Origin: CAYFJV01 sp964460605
GTDB taxonomy: Archaea > Nanobdellota > Nanobdellia > Woesearchaeales > GW2011-AR9
Direction of reading: 5' to 3'
Assembly: GCA_964460605.1 (NCBI GenBank)
Contig: CAYWPT010000003.1
Span: 1 to 45,568 of the forward strand
DNA: 45,568 nucleotides
The notes beneath the pieces were generated by a model. The model made no database searches. It had not been told where the DNA came from and worked only from the letters and a program-made list of their open reading frames with translations. Below, one piece after another: positions 1 through 7,283 of this stretch (position 1 is the first letter of the stretch; every line of letters starts with the position of its first letter). The translations under genes were made by a program, and so were the position numbers.

Positions 1-216
1 ACATTGCATCCCTGTACAAGGAAGTAAGTAATGTTTTTGTTTTAATTGATTAGAAAGCATCTCTGTTAGGTATTTTTCTTTTGTTCCAGAAATAAATACA
101 AATATGTATCCCGAAACAATTAACTTATCAATCATTTCTGCCATCTCTTTACTTACTAATTGGCATGTCTCACAAATAGTTTCATCTACATCTGCTATAA
201 TCACTCTCTTTTTCAT
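1..216 (-). CDS. HAD-superfamily hydrolase, N-terminal part (runs off window)
   Basis: The frame is open for 72 codons from an ATG at 216 to the window edge, so the 3' part is missing. The protein starts MKKRVIIADVDETICETC. DVDET is the HAD motif I (DxDxT) with the nucleophilic aspartate, and FISGTKEKY about 40 residues on fits motif II. HAD proteins of this layout are small phosphatases or phosphomutases acting in the cytoplasm; the substrate cannot be read from this piece. A TATA-like box lies at 241-248, about 28 bases before the ATG, which suggests a leaderless mRNA. Confidence 0.6.
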   Translation of the reverse strand, partial: MKKRVIIADVDETICETCQLVSKEMAEMIDKLIVSGYIFVFISGTKEKYLTEMLSNQLKQKHYLLPCTGMQC

Positions 217-475
217 AAGGTTGAGAATCAAAATTAATATTATAAATATTATGATTTTAAAACATGCAAATTCAAATAATTTAACTACAAATCCCCACTT
301 CTAACAAATATGAACTCACTATCAAAAATTTGTTTCACTTGACGAAAAACATGAAATGTTGCTGTGACTGTAAAATTTTACATAATGACTAGTTCACCTT
401 TTTTATCTTTTGAAAATTGCTAAAATCTCAAAAGCAGTTCACTTTCTTAATTATACTGGTAAAGGAGAAATCAAA
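217..475. other. A/T-rich intergenic stretch
   Basis: This stretch lies between the start of the HAD gene and the stop of pth2. It holds the minus-strand TATA-like box of the HAD gene near its left end and a weak inverted repeat (aacat-ga-atgtt) near 348-360. I see no credible gene or RNA in it. Short plus-strand frames here have no start signals or recognisable protein. Confidence 0.5.
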
Positions 476-965
476 TTAAAGGATAGAAAGTTCGCCTGTT
501 ACTCTATCAATTTCTTCATCTGTTGCTGGACCAATGCCAACGCAAGTTTTTGTTCCTGGAGCAACCACAGTATGCCCAGCATCTGTAATTAATGAAGCTG
601 TAATACCATCATCTTTAGCANNNNNNNNNNCGGCTATCTAGGGTAGTATGGACGACTAAACCATCTTTATACAGATTTATATCCAGTTCTTCATCGATTT
701 TTTCCAGTTTTCTTCGAATATATTCTGTAAAATAAGGTGCAGAACCATCATCTTTAGCAATTTGGAAAAATTTAATAAGTTCTTTCTCATTAGCTACTTT
801 AAGTACGATTTTAGCCATTCCTTGCTTTCTCCATGTTTTTACTATGTCTGAGTCCCACCCTGCCTTAAAAACTGCCTCTACGCTTGCATGTGCAGCCTGT
901 GCACAAGCTTTTCCTGGACCTAGACCTAAATCTTTTCTAACCAAAATAACCTGCTTATATGCCAT
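476..965 (-). CDS. pth2: Peptidyl-tRNA hydrolase 2 (archaeal/eukaryotic type), interrupted by an assembly gap and a foreign fragment
   Basis: Pth2 releases tRNA from prematurely dropped peptidyl-tRNA. The N-terminal half (965 to 744) starts MAYKQVILVRKDLGLGPGK and contains CAQAAHASVEA, the family signature. The C-terminal half (604 to 476) contains LITDAGHTVVAPGTKTCVGI and ends VTGELSIL, as in archaeal Pth2. Between them are 10 Ns (621-630) and about 113 bases that do not belong. The 16 bases at 605-620 are identical to 744-759. Joining the halves through this repeat restores one frame of 116 residues, the normal Pth2 length. The start at 965 gives the usual MxYKQVI beginning; an ATG at 974 is also in frame. 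The gene is very probably intact in the organism. Confidence 0.9.
621..630. other. Scaffold gap (10 Ns)
   Basis: Ten Ns form a placeholder gap inside pth2. The true gap length is probably zero or negative, because the same 16 bases occur left of the gap (605-620) and further right (744-759). Confidence 0.95.
631..743 (-). other. Foreign fragment resembling a bacterial penicillin-binding protein (probable chimeric contig end)
   Basis: On the minus strand this stretch continues the pth2 frame but encodes SAPYFTEYIRRKLEK, then LDINLYKDGLVVHTTLDSR. That matches the linker before the transpeptidase domain of bacterial class A penicillin-binding proteins (APYF.EYVR...LY..GL.V.TTLD). It has nothing to do with Pth2, and archaea lack this pathway. 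The fragment begins exactly where a 16-base repeat ends and stops at the gap, so the simplest reading is a short-overlap misassembly with bacterial DNA in the sample. Confidence 0.8.
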
Positions 966-1116
966 TATACTCATCTCTTTTCCTAAGATGATTGTTAAAT
1001 CTTTCCTTTTTTCTCATTAAATGTAAATCTCCACTATTATTATACATCCAGTGACAAAGTTTTCTGGCACTATTACCATAATAAAGAATAACTTGTTTAT
1101 AGTCGTAATTTTCCAT
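955..1116 (-). pseudogene. Short ORF resembling the C-terminal end of a LAGLIDADG homing endonuclease
   Basis: A 53-codon frame from an ATG at 1116 overlaps the start of pth2. The protein segment VILYYGNSARKLCHWMYNN followed by DLHLMRKKERF resembles the last helix and strand of LAGLIDADG endonucleases (Y-G..A.K...W.Y...S..LyL.RK...F). The frame stays open upstream to a stop at 1191 without the LAGLIDADG helices, so only a tail remains. It could be the remnant of an old intron or endonuclease insertion, or a chance peptide. The resemblance comes from memory of the family and was not tested by alignment. Confidence 0.4.
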
Positions 1117-1154
1117 TTGAGAATAATTAAAAATGTAATATAAAAAAGTAATGT

Positions 1155-1622
1155 TTATTGGGAAGGCTTGTATTCTACAAAGCCAGTTCTAACGTCAGTA
1201 CTAAAGTTTGAATATTCAGAACAATCACTAATAGGTAATCTTCTAAATTCTTCAGTTGCAGGCATTCCAATCCTGTTATCAAATTGAACTTTATAACAAA
1301 GATCTCCTTCCACCCTTACATTTCCATTTTCTAATTCTTGAACATGATATGCTTGACCAGGAAGTTGTCTTAAAGTTACAACGTCTGGGCTAGGGCTAAA
1401 AGTGCTAAAAGGGATATGGTAATCTACAACTTCGTGTGTTCTACCACTAGTATCAATAAATCTTTCTTCATCATCTGTCAAGAAAGGGATTGAAGAAGCA
1501 AAAAGAGTTAATGCTACTGCTCCACCAATGATTAATTTTCTTAAAGTTTTATCATCTCCAGTAGAGTAATCATAGTCTACTCCTGCAATATAATGTAGTG
1601 GTCTAAATTCTGAATGTCTCAT
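1155..1622 (-). CDS. Unrecognised single-pass membrane protein
   Basis: The 155-residue protein is of no family I recognise. A hydrophobic segment (about residues 29-47, LIIGGAVALTLFASSIPFL) follows a short charged N-terminus and would anchor it in the membrane with a C-terminal domain of about 105 residues outside. That domain has two cysteines (CYKV and DCSEY), which could form a disulfide. The start at 1622 has a GGGGTAG SD. The gene lies 11 bases downstream of a TrmB-type regulator and is probably cotranscribed with it, so it may belong to that regulator's response. Confidence 0.65.
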   Translation of the reverse strand: MRHSEFRPLHYIAGVDYDYSTGDDKTLRKLIIGGAVALTLFASSIPFLTDDEERFIDTSGRTHEVVDYHIPFSTFSPSPDVVTLRQLPGQAYHVQELENGNVRVEGDLCYKVQFDNRIGMPATEEFRRLPISDCSEYSNFSTDVRTGFVEYKPSQ

Positions 1623-1633
1623 CTTTTCTACCC

Positions 1634-2401
1634 CTATTGATGTAATTTACTAAAATAGTTTACAAATTCAGGTGCTTCTACCCAAACTGCACTATCATAA
1701 CTTTCATGTGTTTTTAGATCATCTGTTAAGAAAATTAAAAGATTTTTGTTATCAACTAAACAGAATCTTGCATTGTCTTTAGCTGTGTTCACAGTAGCAA
1801 TTTCTGAGAAATATTTTTCAGCTTCTTTTTTAGCGCTTACAGGGACAGTGATAGTTACTTGTACTCCACGACCAGATGCTTTCTTAAGTTGGTTAGCTAA
1901 AGCATCGCTTTTTCTCACTACACCCTCTTTAGTTGTTTTCAAATGTATGCTCTTTTCTGCACTTTTGATTAAGAAACTTAAGTGATTATATACTTTAGCT
2001 CTCCCTCTAAAAGATGCACTTTTATCAGTTGGATCAACTAATTTAATTCCATCAGAATGTAAACTGTTTAATTCAGTTAATAATGGTGAATCTTTTAATT
2101 TGGTTAAAATGTCTGATTTTAATTTTGCCTCTTCTGCAACCTTCTTTTTTACTCGCTCAATAACTTCATGGGGTTGTACAGCTAAATATTTTATAGGTTT
2201 ACCAACCTTAACAACAATAAATCCTTTTTTCTCTAAACTTTCTAAAACATCATATGCCCTAGATCTTGGAACATTAGAAATGTCTGATAATTCTCCTGCT
2301 GTGCTTACTCCACGTGAAAGTAAAGCAACCCATAACTTACTCTCGTATGAGTTTAAGCCAAATCCCTTTAATTTGTTTAATAATTCTTTATGAGCGATCA
2401 T
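1634..2401 (-). CDS. TrmB-family transcriptional regulator
   Basis: This 255-residue protein has an N-terminal winged helix (about residues 5-80: LNSYESKLWVALLSRG, then PRSRAYDVLESLEKKGF). The layout matches the archaeal TrmB family, which usually senses sugars. A coiled linker (about 80-105) leads to a C-terminal effector domain (about 120-255) of the phospholipase-D-like fold often seen in this family, without clear catalytic HKD residues. It probably represses or activates nearby genes such as the membrane protein at 1155-1622. Hairpin-forming repeats at 2481-2511 upstream could be a binding site or a terminator of the preceding operon. Confidence 0.8.
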   Translation of the reverse strand: MIAHKELLNKLKGFGLNSYESKLWVALLSRGVSTAGELSDISNVPRSRAYDVLESLEKKGFIVVKVGKPIKYLAVQPHEVIERVKKKVAEEAKLKSDILTKLKDSPLLTELNSLHSDGIKLVDPTDKSASFRGRAKVYNHLSFLIKSAEKSIHLKTTKEGVVRKSDALANQLKKASGRGVQVTITVPVSAKKEAEKYFSEIATVNTAKDNARFCLVDNKNLLIFLTDDLKTHESYDSAVWVEAPEFVNYFSKLHQ

Positions 2402-2480
2402 TTTGATACCTGTATTATACTTTTGTCACCACCTAATGAATCAAGAAGTACTTTATTTATAAATGTTTGGGAGTTGTATT

Positions 2481-2511
2481 CACTTATTAGTGGCACTGGC
2501 TATTTGGCCAG
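2481..2511. terminator. Two adjacent small inverted repeats (terminator or operator)
   Basis: CACT-TATT-AGTG (2481-2492) is followed by CTGGC-TATTTG-GCCAG (2496-2511). They lie between the 3' end of the DUF357 gene and the TrmB gene, both on the minus strand. They could end the upstream transcript or bind the regulator. There is no strong T-run, so the terminator role is uncertain. Confidence 0.3.
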
Positions 2512-2537
2512 AGATTTTGAGCTTTGTCAGATTAGGT

Positions 2538-2924
2538 CTAATTAAACTTCTTAGCCATACTTTTATTGATTTTTGAAGTTATCTCTTTTGCATCACTTTT
2601 AGTTAACTTACTCTTCTCAGCTATGTTTTTAAAAAAATCATCATCAACAGTGAATAATCTACTATCTTTTACTTGAAAAATGCCTAACCTTGCTCCTGCA
2701 TCAAGCCATCCATGGGCATAATTGAGTGCAGCAAAGGCTAAAACCATATCATTTTGCTTTTCATAGAAATGTTTTGCATCAGAATGGTATCTTGAAGCCA
2801 TATCAAAGAAATCCTCTGCTTCATAAAGTCTCTTTGGATCAAAGGCATTTTTAGCTATATCAAGAGCTTCTTTGCTAATAACAAAGTATTGTTTAAGCTT
2901 CTCTTCTGTGATTGTGTTATTCAT
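2538..2924 (-). CDS. DUF357 family protein
   Basis: This 128-residue, mostly helical protein carries the DUF357 core: FFDMASRYHSDAKHFYEKQ, then AFAALNYAHGWLDAGARLG. The family is small, archaeal and of unknown biochemical role; the helical pairs resemble TPR or HEPN-like bundles. It follows rpoK by 17 bases and looks like the last gene of the exosome superoperon. The C-terminal 35 residues are lysine-rich. Confidence 0.8.
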   Translation of the reverse strand: MNNTITEEKLKQYFVISKEALDIAKNAFDPKRLYEAEDFFDMASRYHSDAKHFYEKQNDMVLAFAALNYAHGWLDAGARLGIFQVKDSRLFTVDDDFFKNIAEKSKLTKSDAKEITSKINKSMAKKFN

Positions 2925-2941
2925 TGTAGGAAAAAATCAAA

Positions 2942-3169
2942 TTATTTGATCCTCTCTTCTGGAGTAGGTCTTTTTACGGTAATTGGAATTACTCCTTCTT
3001 TGAACTCTTGTAAGGCTACACTAATTGGATTGTAGTTTAATGCCAAAAGCTCCTCCTCACTCAATTTTAGTAAGAATGGTGCCCCCATTGATAATTGTAA
3101 AGCCCTACTTCCAACCATTCGTGCGGTTTCGTATTTTGTAAATTTGATTTCTTCAACTTTTTCAGCCAT
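2942..3169 (-). CDS. rpoK: DNA-directed RNA polymerase subunit K (Rpb6 homologue)
   Basis: This 75-residue protein contains the Rpb6/omega core: FTKYETARMVGSRALQLSMG, then NPISVALQEFKEGVIPITVKR. The subunit wraps the C-terminus of the large polymerase subunit and helps assembly. I choose the ATG at 3169 (MAEKVEE) because GGTGAG sits six bases upstream; a GTG four codons earlier overlaps that site and is unlikely. The gene follows rrp42 in the exosome superoperon. Confidence 0.9.
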   Translation of the reverse strand: MAEKVEEIKFTKYETARMVGSRALQLSMGAPFLLKLSEEELLALNYNPISVALQEFKEGVIPITVKRPTPEERIK

Positions 3170-3213
3170 TTTTTGTCTCACCTAATTAAAAATAATAATA
3201 ATAAAATAAAAAA

Positions 3214-4011
3214 TTAAAGGACTTTATTTAAAACTTCCCTCATTTTTTCTGTCTTTTCTAAAGCGATGTCAACAATTTTGCTAACTTCTTCAATGGTTAA
3301 AGGAGCTTTTCCACCTTTCTGCAAAGCAGAGATGGTACCATTTTTATCAGCTGCAACTGTTAATCTTGCTTCAGCAGAGTCTTCTTCAGCTTTTGTAGGG
3401 TCTACAAGTAAAGATCCAGCAACCTTATACACAGTCACCGCTAAAGGTTCCTTAGTTAAAGGTAGTTTTTCATCTGTTTTCTTTTTGTAGTCTACAACGC
3501 CAGTTTCTTCGTTACACTCCCTAAAGTGTGCATCTTGAAGTGCTGCGATTGCTGCTAGTGAAGCTGCATCGAAAAGGTTTCCAGAGTCGTTAATTGTTAC
3601 AATGTCTACGCTAATAAACCATGCTCTTTCTCCTTCTTTAATACAGAGTTTTTTGAAGTCGATTGCTTTAGCTTCCCTTATACCTCTGTCAGTTACTCTC
3701 GCTAATTCAATAGCTTTGATTCCAGGAGGTCCTGGTTCGTAATCTGGACTTGATAAAGGTAGAAGTTCTACGTTAATCATGATACCACCTTCGTCAGGAG
3801 TATCATTGAATGGTTTTTCAAGACTTAACTTTACACCAGCCATTACAATGGTCTCGCCAATTTGTACTTTAGCGGAACCTTCTGCAGTTTTGCTGATACC
3901 AGTTTCAATAGTGATAGGACCTCTGTATTCAGTGAGTCCTCTATTGTCTAGTCTTTTACCATCTTTAGCTAAACGTAATACGCTTTCGTCTTTTGGTTTA
4001 GGTTTCATCAT
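3214..4011 (-). CDS. rrp42: Exosome complex subunit Rrp42 (RNase PH-like, non-catalytic)
   Basis: This 265-residue protein has an RNase PH fold. Family features include RLDNRGLTEYR near the N-terminus, then PLSSPDYEPGPPG and IELARVTDRGIREAKAID. In archaeal exosomes Rrp42 pairs with Rrp41 in the hexameric ring that degrades or tails RNA from the 3' end; Rrp42 itself lacks the phosphorolytic site but is needed for activity. It follows rrp41 after 57 bases filled by a tandem-hairpin leader element (4012-4072). Two consecutive ATGs (4011, 4008) are possible starts; the SD GAGGTGAT lies 8 bases before the first. Confidence 0.93.
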   Translation of the reverse strand: MMKPKPKDESVLRLAKDGKRLDNRGLTEYRGPITIETGISKTAEGSAKVQIGETIVMAGVKLSLEKPFNDTPDEGGIMINVELLPLSSPDYEPGPPGIKAIELARVTDRGIREAKAIDFKKLCIKEGERAWFISVDIVTINDSGNLFDAASLAAIAALQDAHFRECNEETGVVDYKKKTDEKLPLTKEPLAVTVYKVAGSLLVDPTKAEEDSAEARLTVAADKNGTISALQKGGKAPLTIEEVSKIVDIALEKTEKMREVLNKVL

Positions 4012-4072
4012 CTTAAAAAATCACCTCGTGATTTTTGGATGCTAAAAAATATGTTTCACTATTTTTTATCAT
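4012..4072 (-). promoter_or_regulatory. Tandem-hairpin leader with 19-codon ORF before rrp42
   Basis: A 19-codon frame (4072 to 4013, MIKNSETYFLASKNHEVIF) starts with an ATG overlapping the TGA stop of rrp41 (ATGA) and stops one base before the rrp42 ATG. Hairpin 1 pairs 4044-4051 with 4060-4067. Hairpin 2 pairs 4016-4024 with 4028-4036 (9 bp, 3-base loop) and contains the rrp42 SD GAGGTGAT (4020-4027). The spacer between the hairpins is 7 bases. Folded, hairpin 2 would hide the SD; a ribosome arriving through the small ORF would open it. Confidence 0.65.
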
Positions 4073-4818
4073 TGTGCATCACCTTCCACTGTTTTTTCTG
4101 CTTTAGGGGCGGAAGCTTCGTCTCTTTTGTATCTTTCTGCGAGAGCTGCCATTTGCACCTTGTATACTTGCTCAGTAGCATCTCTAGCTAATTCTAAAGA
4201 TTTGATTAAAGCTTCTTTGGTAATTTCACCATCCATCTGCAATAAACTAATCTCCTTAGAGTTGTGTAACATTGCTACTGGAATATCTGAGACAATTCCT
4301 GGATAAGCTTCTTCAGCATAAGTTAAATCTGCACATACCATACCATCAACTTCACCAACAGCTACTGAACTAACCATATCCTTCATAGGGATACCAGCTT
4401 CAGCTAAAGCTAAAGATGCTGCTGAGATTGCTGCACATCTTGTTCCTGCATCTGTTTGCGGGAATTCGACGTATACTTCAACCATGCTATTTGGGAAAGC
4501 TTCTAAATCAACAATTGGTTCTAATGCTTCTTTTATAACCATAGAAATTTCTTGTGATCTTCTTTTGTTTCCTGGTCTGATTCTTTCACCGGTACCGGAG
4601 AAAGGAAGCATATTGTAGTGACATTTCAAAATCCCTTTTTTAGGATTTGCTAAGAACCTTGGAATTACTTCTTTAGGACCGTATACAGCTGCGTAAGCCT
4701 CTGTGTTTCCAATCTTAAAGTAAGCAGAACCTTTAGCACTAGGAATAACCCCTACCTTAGCAGTCATTGGTCTTAAATCGCCAACTTTTCTACCGTCTAA
4801 TCTTTCTGTATAAGCCAT
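4069..4818 (-). CDS. rrp41: Exosome complex exonuclease Rrp41 (catalytic RNase PH-like subunit)
   Basis: This 249-residue protein is the catalytic ring subunit of the archaeal exosome, a phosphate-dependent 3'-5' exoribonuclease. Typical segments are ERLDGRKVGDLRPM, YGPKEVIPRF, KRRSQEISMVIKEALEPIV, FPQTDAGTRCAAISAASLAL and the acidic active-site region CADLTYAEEAY. The start at 4818 (MAYTERLDGR) is set by family alignment and lies one base after the rrp4 stop; a longer reading frame upstream overlaps rrp4 and is not real. The C-terminus has a short A/K/E tail (about residues 235-249). Confidence 0.95.
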   Translation of the reverse strand: MAYTERLDGRKVGDLRPMTAKVGVIPSAKGSAYFKIGNTEAYAAVYGPKEVIPRFLANPKKGILKCHYNMLPFSGTGERIRPGNKRRSQEISMVIKEALEPIVDLEAFPNSMVEVYVEFPQTDAGTRCAAISAASLALAEAGIPMKDMVSSVAVGEVDGMVCADLTYAEEAYPGIVSDIPVAMLHNSKEISLLQMDGEITKEALIKSLELARDATEQVYKVQMAALAERYKRDEASAPKAEKTVEGDAQ

Positions 4819-4819
4819 T

Positions 4820-5698
4820 TTATTGTTCGCCTCCTTCTTTTGCAGGAGCCTTAGGCTCTTCGCTTTTTTCTTGAGGAGCTTCTGCTTCTCTTGGCTTTCT
4901 TTCAAAACGAGGTGCAGGTCTATCTCCACCATTGTCTCTATCTCTTCTCTCAAATCGAGGTCTTCTCTCAGATCTCTCTTCACGAGCAGGCATAGTTAAA
5001 TCTAAACCTTTTGATTCTGTTTCTAAGAATGCTTGCATTTTCTCAGTTAATCCTGAGAAGTGAGATTTTTCTTCAACCATTTTAACTGCTCTTTCTGCAA
5101 GGAACTCATTTTCAGGGTTTTTTCCTCTAATGAAGATTAAACCGTTTTGTCCTACAGTAATATCACAAGCAGTAAATTTCTTGATTAAACTCACCATACT
5201 TCCTTGCTTTCCAATTACACGTGGAACTTTTTGAGCGTTAATCTCAACGATTCTTCCACCTTTAATTTTGAAAAGGTCAGGATCTCTCATGCTTAAATCA
5301 ATTAAGTTCTGAGAGGTTACATTACTAATCTTAACTACTACATAATCGCCTACACCGATGATTTTGCTTAAGTCTTCGCCTCTTCTAATAAATCGGTTAC
5401 TAGCGTCTTTTACATTCATCATTGCAGCATATGCTGTGTTTGTTCTTATACGCCATCCGCTCATTGTAATATCAAATACTTTACCAATAATCTTATCGCC
5501 AATTCTAGGTTGATAAGGCCCTGATAAAGGGGTTATTTTGATAACACGCCCAGCTAAGTTAGCTAAGCCAAGAACTTTTGCGTAAATTGCTTCACCTTCA
5601 CGGTAAGTGTGATCACCAGGAAGATAATCCATCCCACTGGCCAATTGCTGACCTGGAATGACTAAATCTTTATGTTTGATAACTAATCCGTTAGCCAT
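4820..5698 (-). CDS. rrp4: Exosome RNA-binding cap subunit Rrp4 (S1 and KH domains)
   Basis: Rrp4 forms the RNA-entry cap of the archaeal exosome. The 292-residue protein has an N-terminal domain (PGQQLASGMDYLPGDHTY), an S1 domain (about 60-140) and a KH domain (about 145-205) with the GxxG loop in VIGKQGSMV. The last 65 or so residues are low-complexity, rich in R, D, E, P and A (ERRPRFERRDRDNGG), unlike the usual length of about 230, and may add loose RNA contacts. A tandem-hairpin leader precedes it and rrp41 follows after one base. Confidence 0.95.
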   Translation of the reverse strand: MANGLVIKHKDLVIPGQQLASGMDYLPGDHTYREGEAIYAKVLGLANLAGRVIKITPLSGPYQPRIGDKIIGKVFDITMSGWRIRTNTAYAAMMNVKDASNRFIRRGEDLSKIIGVGDYVVVKISNVTSQNLIDLSMRDPDLFKIKGGRIVEINAQKVPRVIGKQGSMVSLIKKFTACDITVGQNGLIFIRGKNPENEFLAERAVKMVEEKSHFSGLTEKMQAFLETESKGLDLTMPAREERSERRPRFERRDRDNGGDRPAPRFERKPREAEAPQEKSEEPKAPAKEGGEQ

Positions 5699-5759
5699 GC
5701 TAAAAAATCACCCTTGTGATTTTTTGCATGCAAATAAAATCTTCGTTTTTATTTTGCAT
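5699..5759 (-). promoter_or_regulatory. Tandem-hairpin leader with 19-codon ORF before rrp4
   Basis: A 19-codon frame (5759 to 5700, MQNKNEDFICMQKITRVIF) begins inside the last codons of the SBDS gene and ends (TAG) one base before the rrp4 ATG. Hairpin 1 pairs 5730-5739 with 5747-5757 (one bulge). Hairpin 2 pairs 5702-5711 with 5716-5725 (10 bp, 4-base loop) and contains the SD AGGGTGAT of rrp4. The sequence differs from the rrp42 copy, but length, order and position are the same. Confidence 0.65.
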
Positions 5760-6441
5760 TTTCTATATCTATTTGTATATTCCCGTGGGTTAACCCGTTC
5801 AGCTTATCAATCATATCTTGCTGAACCCCTGCAGGAATTTCTACTTTTGTCCTCCAACTTCCATCTAAATTCCAGTCTTCTTTTAAAATCTTACTATTAT
5901 TTCGTATATAATTGTTAGTTTTTCCTATATCTGAGGGAGCCACAATAATAATCAGAACACGCATTTCTATCTTAATTGGGATGATTGGGCGCAATTTTGA
6001 AATTATTTCAGGCATTTGTTCTTCTACACTCTTATGTTCACTCAAATGAATCTTTGCTTGTTCTAAAGCAGCTTCAATTCTCTTAGCTGGGTGAGGCAAC
6101 TCGTTAGTAGGGTTGATAGCCATTTTATGGATACTTTCTACAAGCTGTCTCTTTTTTTGTTCCCTCTCTTTGCTTCTATGTTCTGCTGAGAGTTGTACTT
6201 CACCTTTCTTGATAATAATCTCTGCTACTTCTTGAGAATTTGTTGTATTGAATACTTCTTGTAATTTATCATCTCCTGCAACTAATCCTTTTTTCGCGTC
6301 TGTGAAAATTTGATCTGATTTTAATGAGTCTTGTAATGAGCCTTGACCTTGTTTGAAAGCTAAAGCAGCATCAGCATCAATACTCACTTCAAATTGCACT
6401 CCTGCTTTTTTGAGTCGTGCTAGAATTAATTTTTCTTCCAT
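5749..6441 (-). CDS. Ribosome maturation protein SBDS (Sdo1)
   Basis: This 230-residue protein is the archaeal SBDS orthologue, which helps release aIF6 from the large ribosomal subunit. The N-terminal FYSH domain (about 1-85), the helical middle domain (about 95-160; KREQLVESIHKMAINPTN region, HPAKRIEAALEQAKIHL) and the ferredoxin-like C-terminal domain (about 165-230) are present, with the family motif QKKRQLVESIHKMAINPTN. It sits between psmA and rrp4, its usual neighbours in archaea. Start by family alignment and SD GAGGTAAT. Confidence 0.93.
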   Translation of the reverse strand: MEEKLILARLKKAGVQFEVSIDADAALAFKQGQGSLQDSLKSDQIFTDAKKGLVAGDDKLQEVFNTTNSQEVAEIIIKKGEVQLSAEHRSKEREQKKRQLVESIHKMAINPTNELPHPAKRIEAALEQAKIHLSEHKSVEEQMPEIISKLRPIIPIKIEMRVLIIIVAPSDIGKTNNYIRNNSKILKEDWNLDGSWRTKVEIPAGVQQDMIDKLNGLTHGNIQIDIENAK

Positions 6442-6500
6442 CTTAAAAAATTACCTCGTAATTTTTGGATGCTAAAAATTATAGTTTTAATTTTTATCAT
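6442..6500 (-). promoter_or_regulatory. Tandem-hairpin leader before the SBDS gene (variant reading frame)
   Basis: This copy is closely similar in sequence to the rrp42 and nucleotidyltransferase copies, sharing ATGATAAAAA, TTTTTAGCATCC and ACGAGGT blocks. Hairpin 1 pairs 6474-6481 with 6488-6495; hairpin 2 pairs 6446-6454 with 6458-6466 and holds the SD GAGGTAAT. The small ORF starts at 6500 with its own AAGGAG and begins MIKIKTIIFSIQK, but it is two bases shorter in hairpin 1, so it runs 24 codons and ends at 6426, past the SBDS start. Arm 2 and arm 3 are also perfect 8-base complements, so an alternative fold is possible. Confidence 0.6.
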
Positions 6501-6569
6501 GTTCTTCTCCTTGTTTTTAATTAAAATAAATAAGAAATAAAGTTAAATTTTTAAAAAAAAGTGATTAAA

Positions 6570-7283
6570 CTACTTTATAAATCTCTTAATTTCTTCTTTA
6601 CTTAATACAGTGTACCTTTTATCTTTTGAATTGATAGTAACTACATCTAATCTTTCTACAGCAAAGCTAGGTCCTAAGAAACCCTTTAATGCGTTAACCC
6701 CTAAACTGATAGCCTCTTGACAAGAAATACTTGGTTTGTATTTCTTTTGTAATATTTGATCAATTTCAGGTTCACCTTCACCTACAACAGCAGCTCTATA
6801 CTGAAAATATAACCCATAAGGCTCTGTTAAGTAAAGTTTAGGTTTTCCATCTTCTTCAACTCCAGCTACTAATAATGATACGCCAAAAGGTCTCAAACCG
6901 GCTGATTGTGTACAGATTTGCTTAAGATCACAAATATCTTTTACAACTGATAAAAGGTCTATTTTCGAATTATAAGTCACGGTATGTTGTTGTGCTTTTA
7001 ATTGAGCTCTATCTACCAAAACTCTCGCGTCTGGGATAATACCTGCTGCACTGATTGCAATATGATCATCAACTTTAAAGGTTTTTTCCACAGCTTCTGG
7101 GACCATTAATTTGTTTCCTACTCTTTTGTCAGCTACGATAACAACACCATCTTTACAAACAAAACCAATTGCTGTACTTCCTTGTTTAACTGTCTTTTTA
7201 GCATATTCTACTTGAAGAAGCCTTCCATCAGGAGAGAACATAGTAATGCTCCTATCATAGCCCATCTTATCCATCATCTTCAT
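6570..7283 (-). CDS. psmA: Proteasome alpha subunit
   Basis: The 237-residue protein is the outer-ring subunit of the 20S proteasome, forming the gated entry for substrates. The N-terminus MGYDRSITMFSPDGRLLQVE is the signature of alpha subunits (gate residues plus the RLFQVEYA-type helix). The body has GSTAIGF, DGVVIVADKRV and the GLRPFGVSLLVAGVE segment. It lies between rnp2 and SBDS as in other archaeal exosome superoperons. The start at 7283 (MKMMDKMGYDR) follows a GAGGTG SD in the loop of a hairpin; ATGs at 7277, 7274 and 7265 are also in frame. Confidence 0.95.
   Translation of the reverse strand: MKMMDKMGYDRSITMFSPDGRLLQVEYAKKTVKQGSTAIGFVCKDGVVIVADKRVGNKLMVPEAVEKTFKVDDHIAISAAGIIPDARVLVDRAQLKAQQHTVTYNSKIDLLSVVKDICDLKQICTQSAGLRPFGVSLLVAGVEEDGKPKLYLTEPYGLYFQYRAAVVGEGEPEIDQILQKKYKPSISCQEAISLGVNALKGFLGPSFAVERLDVVTINSKDKRYTVLSKEEIKRFIK

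Noticed and set aside
410..592. Plus-strand 60-codon frame opposite the pth2 C-terminus
   Set aside because: It lies antisense to a clear Pth2 C-terminus, has no recognisable protein and no SD.
615..974. Single 119-residue hybrid protein spanning the gap
   Set aside because: Its N-terminal part is Pth2 and its end is a bacterial PBP-like fragment followed by Ns; the frame exists only through the misassembly.
4819..4983. N-terminal extension of Rrp41
   Set aside because: It overlaps the rrp4 coding region out of frame; the family start MAYTERLDGR with 1-base spacing to rrp4 is better.
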